DNA of 64,000 bases from Nipponacmea schrenckii (Eukaryota > Mollusca > Gastropoda > Lottiidae): assembly GCA_030562195.1 (NCBI GenBank), contig CM060201.1:30238067-30302066 (forward strand), read 5' to 3'. Both the position numbers and the translations under genes were made by a program. The notes below the pieces were generated by a model. It saw only the letters and a program-made list of their open reading frames with translations, was not told where the DNA came from and made no database searches. Of the stretch, positions 25,401-37,400 are shown in pieces. Within the stretch, counting starts at the first letter, position 1, and every line of letters begins with the position of its first letter.

Positions 25401-28400
25401 TTACCTCACATATCATATTCTGTGCGCATGTAAACGCCAATATTGTACATAGTTATTTATTAATGGTATGAAATATTTCTTATTTAAAGTGACTTATAGG
25501 CCCAAAGTGGCCGGGTGTTCGATTATTGTTGTTTATCATATCTTGTAATTGTATATATAACATATGTCACTGTAATAAAATTTACTTACTTACTTACTTA
25601 CTATATATTCGTTCTAATGTGAAAAATGTCATGCTGTATTTCAAAAGCTATGGCTTTGTTACTGTTACTACCACAGTAGTTTCAAGATTAACAATGTTCA
25701 TAGGTCAAGATCTGTGCAGCTGTATGAGTGTGAGAGAAATGAGGTGATCATGTAAAACCTGGTGAATAGAATGTTAAAGGAGTTATTCATGATTTTATTA
25801 ACTTGTTGATAAACTTGTTCAACAAGTTCATATATAACTTATGTTTTTTGGTAATCAATTCACATATATTAAAGACTGAGGAATTCATATATTGCAAGAT
25901 CAGCAATATTGTTTAACTCGATATAGAAGACACTGTTTCAAAGTGAAGTAAGAAGACACTTTTAAGAGTGACTCAACTGTTTTATAAGGTGTCCTCTTAC
26001 TTTTTTATTTACAACATAATAGCGATAGAGCATAAATAAAATTAAATTGACTTTAGGTGGATTCAAAATATTTTAAGCTCTGACTAGGAATATGGAAACA
26101 TTTCTTATCTACAATGCTTATCAATTAATTCTAATAATACAATAACAAAACAATTCTCACTGTTATAATAGTGCTTGATACATCGATTGTAGTGCCATAT
26201 AGAAATATTAAAATTAAAAAAAAAACATGTTGCTTTGTGCCTTGTTGGGACAATTAAACAAATTAGTAATTAGATCAGTAGTCTGAAGATTGCTTAGCCT
26301 AAAACACTGCAACATGTTAATACGTTCTGTTTTAATATCAATAAAGTATATACATGTATATATACATCTATCCTAATGGTCATTAATATTTTAAATGCAA
26401 TAAACAAGTTATTATGCACAAATGTTTTCCAATTTTTTTTTCTTGGGCATCCTCATCATTGCAAACAAAAAGTAAAAACTATACATATAGTCTACACAAA
26501 AAGTCTAAATATGATATATTGTATATCCTTTTGTATCATTTGAAATGAATATCTGTAATTAATACAAACCTACCTATTATAATAACAGTTACCTTTAGAA
26601 TAAATAAAATCAAGATTTTAATATATTTAAGCCATATCAATTGTAAGATCTCAACATTATTCTCCTTCAAGAGACAATAATACTACCTCTTTGACTGAAT
26701 ATAAAATTTTAAGTGTTAAGTCTCAAACTTGGTAACTGTATATTATATTCATTTGTTGAATTATTATTTAGATTTATTAATATATCTGGTTTTAGAGGGA
26801 TTCTGATGTATTGTATATATTTGACACCAGCTAAGTTCTATGATGACTCATTTTTGCCATGTTTAAAAAGTGCATTTTTTTGGTCACTGTAAGGGATAGA
26901 TATGTTCAAAGTAACAAGTTAATGTTTTCATTTTGCACGAAGTATATTTTTGATATATTTTAAAAAAAGATGTTTTGGTACATTTCCTTTTACTTCTTTA
27001 ATTTTGAATTTGAGGTTCTATTTATACATTTTGGTTATTTTGTACATGTAACTGTCAAATGAAAATGTAATTTGTATATAGTCATGTTTTAAAATCATGA
27101 TTAATTAACACAAATTACTTCTCTTTTAAAGTGAATATACTATATAAAGCATACATAAAATATGTTTTCCAAGATGCCATTTTGTTGAAGGCTGTTGGTG
27201 TGTTTGGAAACATTGTGCAACAACAAGTTGCCGAAATAAATGCTAGAATAATTTGGTTACATTTTGGTTACTTGTTAAATATTACGTTGCCAATTAGAGA
27301 TGGGCTCTTCATCACCAGATTGATCTGAATTTATATGATATAAACCAAAATGGAAACTATAAACAGATGGGTGTTTTGCAAGGTCCCACTTTATTGAAGA
27401 GATAAAAGTTGGCGAGGCGTCCAGTTATCCCTAGTTATCAGTGACTATAGTTTCGTTCTTATTTGAACTCTTCAGACTGATTAATTAGACTCACAGAGTA
27501 GGGTTGTATTTATACTGTTCAGAGACCCCGGTAGGAAATTACTGGGGTCGAGGTTTTAACGGGTTTTTTTTTCCACTGGGGTTGGCGGGGTTAGGTTTTA
27601 TTGGGGTTAGCGGGGTAGCTTTTGCCAGGGTGAAAGTCAGCAGGTATACATGCACTTAGGTTCAGTGGACTTTTGATATTGGCTTTTGGTACCTGATAGT
27701 GACGTGAAGTTGTGTAGACATGTGCATAGTTGTGTTGATCAAGTCATGTGGAGAACAGTGGTAGGGGATGTGATATACACAGCCTACCTGCTTAACTATT
27801 ATCTCCACTGGGGCTTCCCCCGAGATATCTTAGAATCCAACAGATCAAAAGCCGACGCCATTCAGAGGACATCCCTCTTCAACAAAACTAAAACACCAAA
27901 GGGCCTTCCTTGTCCAGTTACCGTAACGGACTGTTGAAATCTACACAAGAAAGACACATCATCTGCCCCACACTTCCTCCTACCGAGACACTTCAATCGG
28001 AACCCCGACTACCAAATTTTAATACAACTAGGGACCGACCTGGATTCCCGTTATTTAAATTAAGAGCCCATGGGCGCTCCGTAGAACTACACTGGATCAA
28101 TAGATTGAAAAGCTTCCAATCACATGGGATCAATGACAATCTAAACTTGGACACCCCAACTTTTATGTTTGTTCCCACTTTATGTAGTCAACTCTTTCTG
28201 GAGATATTGATAGGTAGGTCTCATGCTGGTCCCTTATATTCACACTCAGTTTCTCACCTTCTTTGTAGTTTTTAATCAAAATTGTCAGATGCTCCCGTTT
28301 AATGAATTCTGTAACAAAATCCACATGTTCTCATAAACAGGTGGTATGGTGTGGTGTAGAGATGTTTCATACTGAAAAATGTTATCAATTTGTATAGTAA

Positions 28401-31400
28401 GCCTACTAAGTTGGAAATTTGGCTTATGATTTTATCTTTGAATCTTTTCTTCCTTTCTTTTTTTTCATGGGACTTTTCATATATATACATATCAATTTAT
28501 AGTTAATGGTTATTTTCAACTCCTAGAAATTTTGAATCTATAAAAATGCATTAATATTGATTTGAAACAGTTGAACTAATGGAATAAAAACACTTATGTC
28601 AACCAATACTCAATTGTTTGTGACCTGGTTAACAAGAACATACCTCAATGGTCAAACAATCCTTTGTCTATTTCTAAACTTTTTAACCCATTTCGACTTT
28701 GGTCAGACATTTTTCTAAATATTGATTTAGCTGAGCTTTGTTTTTCTTTAAGATCTAATTTTAAGGTGGCTGAAAAAGTAAATGGACGTATTTGTTAACA
28801 GTTACATCCTGGGTAGTTGTGATCAAAATAGAAAAACGTATTGTTGAAAATTTCCGGAATTTTTGTTGTTCTTTTTATATGGCGGTTTGTGGTTGAGGCA
28901 AAATTACATATCTAATAAAGGCTGACATTCAATATTTTTTGCTTTCTTATGTCTTCTTTGCCTGAATAATAATACAACGAAATAAATGAAAAAGATAAAA
29001 TGCAAAGTATAATTTTGCCATCAAGAAATATTTCAGAATTTTTTTAAATGTTGAGGAAATTTCATAATTTCATAATATATTTGAGGATACATATACCGTA
29101 TAATTCCGTGTATGTTACATTTGAGACAAATAAAAATTTTGCAAAAGTGGGAATAAGTCAGTTTTTTATAAATTAGTAAAGTCAGCTTTATATATCTACA
29201 ATTAATACTCTTTCTCCATGGTATGTGAAGAAATATGTTATTTTTTACGTATTTCGACTTTGGCGAAAACGTATTGTAATCGTTCGGATTATTTTATTTT
29301 TTTTTTTTTTTTTGCGATTCTTGGATGAGTTTGCAGACAAACTGGTAAAAGGTACAGAAATTCTAAATCTACAGTTGATCGTAGAATGATTTCTATTATC
29401 AAATAAAACAAAACCGGAAGTTCTATCTCTGACCGGAAGTGAGAACCGGAAGTTGGGGGTTTTTTGCTTTAGCAAGTTTATTTTCACTTCGATTTTGACC
29501 GGATTTTCAGATTTGAAAACTTCAATGTATTTGTCAACTAACAATTATAGGTTTTATGCAATTAGGTCAAATATTTTACCCACGATTTGCAATTCAATAT
29601 TCAAGGGTCATCGGCAAAAATTTCAGATCGTGATTTCTCGTTTAATATAAATGGTAAAATTTTGAAACTTTACCAGTTGATAGGCGATATGATTATATTT
29701 TTTGAAAAAATGTGAAAAAAAAAATTCCACTTCCGGTTTAGCCTCAAATGACGTAATTACGTGACTTTCGGTCTATAACTGCTAGGTGAAAAGTGAAAAC
29801 TGTTTTATAAATAACTTGTCAATAGTAATTGATTTGACCTAAATAATTAGGTCAAGCTGCCATATCGGACGCCATTTTGAATTTTCGTTACAATTCTTTA
29901 ACGGCTACGGAAGGTGTGACCCACTTAATCTATGACCCTGAAAATTAAGTCAAATAATATTCAATATATTGTCTACGAGTAGGTATTTTTTAATTTGGCT
30001 TACTTAAAAAATTCACAGAGATAAGTGTACTTAAATACAGCAAAAATTGATAATTGTCATATTTTCGCCATTTTTAACCGTAACGGAAGGTATGACCTAA
30101 TTATTTCATGAGTTTGAAAACTAGGTCAAATGATATTCAATATATTGTCTTGATGTAGGTCATTGCAAATTTAGCCTACATAATATTTTAAGGATCTCGA
30201 AATACGTTCATAATTGTAAGCAATTCTAGTCTTTTTTTGAAATCATTTGCAGTTCAATGTGTAAATCTGCAAGACATTATATACATGTACCATACTTATG
30301 TGTGTTAAGATAATTGCTAATGCAACTTTATACTGAGTTGTATTGATATAAAATTGATTTGAAACACATAATGCAAAATAATTTTACATGTACATGTATT
30401 GATATTTCTACTATTATTTGTATTAATATTATTGAATTGTCCACTTATCAAGGCATATATTAACTTAAAATAATCAAGATAAATATTTGACAAGTAATTG
30501 GTTCATAAGGGGACATCTTCAACATATGTTTTACTAAGCACACATTAGTCGCGGAAGAGGGACATTACTAGCTAAGCTTATCAGTAACCAGCGATCACAG
30601 TTCAATCAAGTGTTTATTTTTCTCAAATCTGCAGAGTAGTTTTTAACAACTAAAATCTGGTGTGAATAATTGCTTATAAGTTTTTTTAATCTAATTTGAT
30701 CACTGATGTAAACATAAGATATGTTGATATTTATATACAACACCTCACTATCTGTTAACATATACCTTGAACTCCAACTTATTAGATATTTATATACAAA
30801 ACCTCACTATCTGTTAACATATACCTTGAACTCCAACCTATCAGATATGTTGATATTTATATACAAAAGCTCACTATCTGTTAACATATACCTTGAACTC
30901 CAACCTATCAGATATGTTGATATTTATATACAACACCTCACTATCTGTTAACATATACCTTGAACTCCAACTTATTAGATATTTATATACAAAACCTCAC
31001 TATCTGTTAACATAAACCTTGAACTCCAACCTATCAGATATGTTGATATTTATATACAAAATCTCACTATCTGTTAACATAAACCTTGAACTCCAACTTA
31101 TTAGATATGTTGATATTTATATATACAAATCTTCACTATCTGTTAACATATACCTTGAACTACAACCTATCAGATATGTTGATATTTATATACAAAATCT
31201 CACTATGTGTTAACATATACCTTGAACTCCAACCTATCAGATATGTTGATATTTATATACAAAAGCTCACTATCTGTTCACATATACCTTGAACTCCAAC
31301 CTATTAGATATGTTGATATTTATATACAAAACCTCACTATCTGTTAACATATACCTTGAACATGTATATACAAAACCTCACTATCTGTTAACATATACCT

Positions 31401-34400
31401 TGAACATTTATATACAAAACCTCACTATGTGTTAACATATACCTTGAACTCCAACCTATTAGATATTTATATACAGAACCTCACAATCTGTTAACATATA
31501 CCCTGAACTACAACCAATAAGACATGTTGATATTTATATACAGAACCTCACTATCTGTTAACATATACCTTGAACTCCAACCTATTAGATATGTTGATAT
31601 TTATATACAAAACCTCACTATCTGTTAACAATACCTTGAACTCCAACCTATTAGATATTTATATACAGAACCTCACTATCTGTTAACATATACCTTGAAC
31701 ATTTATATACAAAATCCCACTATCTGTTAACATATACCTTGAACTCCAACCTATTAGATATGTTGATATTTATATACAAAACCTCACTATCTGTTAACAT
31801 ATACCCTGAACTCCAACCTAACAGATATGTTGATATTTATATACAAAACCTCACTATCTGTTAACATATACCTTGAACTCCAACCTATTAGATATGTTGA
31901 TATTTATATACAAAACCTCACTATCTGTTATACCTTGAACATTTATATACCAAACCTCACTATATGTTTACATATACCCTGAACTCCAACCTATCAGAAA
32001 TGTGGATATTTATATACAAAACCTCACTATCTGTTAACATATACCTTGAACTCCAACCTATCAGAAATGTGGATATTTATATACAAAACCTCACTATCTG
32101 TTAACATATACCTTGAACTTTTATATACAAAACCTCACTATCTGTTAACATATACCTTGAACTCCAACCTATTAGATATGTTGATATTTATATTCAAAAC
32201 CTCACTATCTGTTATACCTTGAACTCCAACCTATTAGATATGTTGATATTTATATTCAAAACCTCACTATCTGTTAACATATATCTTGAACTCTCTAGTA
32301 ATGTAACTTAAAGTGTATAATGACTTGAACCACTTGGTAAATGGCTACTTTACTGGCTGTTGAAAGGGTCAACCTTGGTTTTTAGAAATATGATTGCCTA
32401 AGCTAATAGATTTTATTAATTCCTTTTAGATCTCTCAATTTAGAAAGAGAGAAAAAATTAGAAAAAGAAAAGAGTGAAAATCAGAAACCACCAGTTTATG
32501 TGGCTGGTAACAATGGAGGGGAAACGGTGAACGAAACTCGTAAGTTCCTTAATGTACATCATCTTTTAAACTTGAGGTTCAAGTTTCATATATTTTACAT
32601 TACCCTCCTCTCTTCAAACTACTGCCATTTCAATTTTGACATTTTCAGAACTCTTAAATTAGGAGCAATTATTTGTTATAAATTTGTTGCCTGATTAGAC
32701 AGCTTTGTAGGCTCATCTGGTCGAGTGTCAATATAAAACATCTAAATTTGGAGTTTGATAAATTAACTTTAATGTTCTTTTGAACATGCACCATGTGCTG
32801 GTATACTTGTTTATGATTATCTGTTTTCTTAGCTTTTAACCTTTTTTTAAAAAAAATAAAAACCAGTCAGTGCAGTTTATACATGCTGCACACTGACACC
32901 TGTACAAATAAGAAGGGTGGGGGTTAATCTCACCTTAATTATATATTTGTTTGAAAAAATATTTACTCAGTAACATAGTGTACTAGGGTCATGAATAATT
33001 ACTCCTTTCTTCTTCCACAGGCTATCCCAGTTATTATCTTTTCAAATGTACTTTCTACTTATTGATAATGTTGCTGATTTTATGACTCTAATACTTTAAC
33101 TTGAAAATGTCAATATTCTATGATGCCAATGATATAATGAAAAATTAAAATTTACATCATGGGGTTTAATTTTTAAAGATACAGTTTTGCCATGTGTTTG
33201 AACAATCATACCTGAAGTCTCAGAAACAGAAATTTTTTAGCTAAGCAAATCAGTAATACTGTTCATATCCCACTGTCATAGAGTTCACATCCCACTGTCA
33301 AAATTTTATCCTTCAAATCCATGTGTGTCCAGAATTATCCTCTTTTGAAACTGAAAATGACATTTTTCTTGCAATATAGAAGAGACATATTTATATAGAA
33401 ATATAAAGTGCAATTCCTAGTTTGAGGTGTATTTGAAGAAATTATGTGGTTGTTATAGCAAATAGAAAATAGCAGAACTGTCCCTTGAATTGCATCAATA
33501 ATGACCCCAATTTTTTCTAACATTTTATTGATGTTGTTTTTGTAGAAGTACAGACAATAGATAGTTGTCAAGCTATGTTTTTACCATTAGGAGCCTCCGC
33601 ATCATTGCTTATCATGTTCTTCTTCTTTGATTCATTACAAATGGTTTTTGCGATTTTTACTGCTAGTAAGTTTTTGGTTTCTTCTGCTTTATCTGCTTTA
33701 TCTAAAAGGTTTGTGTTATTGCCCATGATGGAAGTTCAAATATGAGTAAGGCTACAAATGGGAGACTAGGCTTAGTTTGGCAAAAACCTTGACCAATTTG
33801 TTGCCATGCTATATTCAATAATTCTTACCTTAACTGGCAAGCTTATCTTATTGTGTAAAAAATTAGATAATGTGGAATTTCTTTACATAAACATTTTTTT
33901 ATTTCCAGTATTAGCAACAATAGCTTTTGCATTTTTATTATTACCCATGTGTCAGTATATTATTCAACCCTGTGCTAGTGGTCAAAAGTAAGTTAAATTT
34001 TGTTTAAATCTCAATATGATTTACATTTGCTTTTTTATGATGGTTAGACATGGTTGATATTATGAAAATTCTGCTATTCAGAATCATTAGAAATGAACAG
34101 TTTGGGAGAACACATGTCAATATTAAATGGATTGTAAATTGCTTTTGAAGCATAGTGCTGCTGTTCTGGCAAAAAATTAATTGTGCCCTGCATGGCATTA
34201 CCTGTCTTCATTAGGCCATAAGGTGCAGAAGATTAGGATTAAAACTCCATTAATTTCATTTACTATTTTCAGAAGAAATACTTTCTAATATAGGCCTACA
34301 TACATATTTCTAATCTTATTTTCATCCGAGAATTTTTTTATTTCAGAATATCATTTGGTGTCTGTGGTCGTTTTACGGCAGCTGAGATTCTGTCATTTTG

Positions 34401-37400
34401 TTTATCATTTTTTATTGTTTGTATATGGATATTAACTGGACATTGGCTACTAATGGATGGTATGTATATAAAATAAAACCTGTTTGAAGCAGATCTAAGA
34501 GTGGTTGCTTGATTGGGATTCATGGAATCCACCAAATGCTTCATAAAACAAGTTGAATAGAGTTCAGAACAGGTTCCATGTGTGCTGAAAAAGTAGTAGG
34601 TATAAGCAGAAATCAAATGGCAAAAAAAGAAAAAAGCTTGGAAAATTTGTATGTGATGTCTGCTTTCATATTGTTTTAGGACAGAGTGGAACAGACGGAA
34701 CTTGTTCAGAACTGGCCAATCAATTTAACGAGGGATAAAAATGTTATTAGACTGTGCATATTTTAATTTCTGTCACTAATATTATTGCCTCAATATTTTT
34801 ATCAACAGAAAAGCTGTTTTAACTGTTACAAGCCTTAAACTGTTAATGACTTTATTCCTTTTTTCAGCTTTAGGCATGGGCTTATGTGTAGCTTTTATAG
34901 CATTAGTTCGACTACCTAGTCTAAAAGTTTCCACTTTATTATTAGTTGGATTACTGGTATATGATGTTTTCTGGGTAATTAGATTTTTTATTTCAATACT
35001 AGATTTCTATTAAATTCATGTGACTTTTGAAGTAAACCTAATTCTGTGTTTAATACCTGCTGTTAAAATAGTGTTTACAATTTTCTTTTTTTGAAATCAT
35101 TGTGTATACTTAAAGACATCTTAACTGTTTACTTAATAAGTCAAAATCTGTCTTTTATCATTTAAGATTTAATAGATTAAAGATATATTTCTATATATTT
35201 TAGGTATTCTTTTCCTCCTATATATTTAGTGCCAATGTTATGGTGAAGGTAGCAACCAGGCCTGCAGAAAACCCTGTGAGTATTTCTTTATAATAAACTT
35301 AGCCTACAACCCGGCATGTCTCTATATTATATAGCCTAACGGCTACAAAAGGTGTAGAATCGAAATGAAAAAAAAAGTTTTACATCCTACTCTGCTGCAC
35401 CTTGCGGGATAATGAAATGGGCAACACCATGCAGTGTCCAATGAGGGACATTTTTCCAGGACAACAGCATAATTATTTATTGTCCAATTCGAACAGTCAG
35501 TCCCTCTGACAAGGGAAAGCAAGAAATAGATGGGTGACATATCCGCTGACAAACATGGTTAAGTTCTCGGACAATATGTCAGATGAAATAGTCATGATGG
35601 AACTACAAGGTAGGGGCTAGAATTTGCTAGCAGTCACTCAGATATCCGAAATGTATTTAAAACAATATCTAACCAACACCATGCATTATGAAATGCTGCT
35701 GTAAAGTTTTAACGCACCTCAGATCGAAGTGTATAGAGAATGAACTGTTATTGGTTTTTATTTTAGGTTGGACTATTAGCCAAGAAATTACATTTAACAG
35801 GTTTTGTTCGTGATGCACCAAAACTGTCTCTTCCAGCCAAATTAGTCTTTCCCAGGTAGTTGTATTTTTGTAAGAGAATGGTTCTCATATTTACTTTTTG
35901 CATGTTGTACTTCAATTGGTTAGAGTGATACATAGCATTTGAGTTAACAGTCAAGAGACATTTTGAATTGTCAGTAGGCATTTGAGCTGCATTGGCAGTA
36001 GGTAGCATGATGATAAAGGAAGAAAAAACAATCATATTAGAATAAAAACTTAACTTCATTAAACCTCTGGCATGGACCAGGTTTTCTATAACCATTTACA
36101 GCTGGACCAACTGGAATTATGAGGAAAGATGACTTATTAACACCGACCAGGATCAGAACCAGAGACCAAAGGACATAGAGATTGTCACTAGGAATTTAAG
36201 ATTCATGGTATTTAAAGGGGCATTCTGTTTTTTTGTAGGAAAAAATTAAAAATTTATACCAAAATCTAGCAAAATTTTGTCGACTGAACAAAATAAAAAA
36301 ATAAAAAATTAATATCTAAACCTGGATATTTAATACTCAAAACTAATTTTTCTTTATTGTTTTTGTTAGGTGTTAAAAAAATAGAACTTCATGGATTTAA
36401 ACAAAATAATTGTAGAGAATGTTTTTCAACTGATTTATATTTATCCATCATAAATCAAACACCAAAATTGTTGTTGCATACTGCCCCTTTTTATATAAGA
36501 TGATATAGTCTTTGAATTTAGAATAATCTGAGTAGTCTGTGCTATAGAATAGTCAATTTTTACGATTTTTTTCTGACGATTCTATAGCACAGAGAACTTG
36601 GATTAACGTCAGACCAAGTTTTCAGCGTTGTCTGTGAACACTCTGATTTCATTATACATATTTATATCTTTTTTTACCTTTCAGTTCGCAAAACTCTAGT
36701 CATTTCTCCATGTTGGGGCTCGGTGATATAGTAAGTATGTGATTCTCAATCTATAGTCAGGTATTTAAGATCAATGTCAACATACACTGGAGCCATATTC
36801 TCAAATTATTAACAAAGATTTGATTCAGTTTTTATACGCCCACATAGAAATGTGGACGTATATTGTTGTCGCCCCTGTCCGTCGGTCCGTTGGTCCGTCG
36901 GTCCGTCTGTCAACAATTGTTTGTGGACACTGTAGAGACTACAGTTTTTATTGGAATTTCTTGAAACTTGGTATACTTGTTTATAATCACTCAAGGAAGA
37001 ACCCTATCGATTTTGGTATGATTTCGAAAAAAATTCCTGGAATTCTTGGACTTTGAATTTCAAATTGTTCTGTTTGTAAACAAAAGCTTGTGGACACTGT
37101 AGAGACTCCATTTCTTTATGAATCTTTTTGTAACTTGGTATATTTGTTTATTACCATCCAAGGAAGACCCCTATTGATTTTGATATGATTCTGAAAAAAA
37201 TTCCTGGAATTCTGGAACTTGGAATTTCGAATGTACTGTTTCTCATCCGTCTGTCAACAATTGTTTGTGGACACTGTAGAGACTACAGTTTTTATTGGAT
37301 CTTCTTGAAACTTGGTATACATGTTTATTACCATTCAACGAAGACCCCTATCGATTTTGGTATGATTCCGAAAAAAATTCCTGGAATTCTTGAACTTTGA

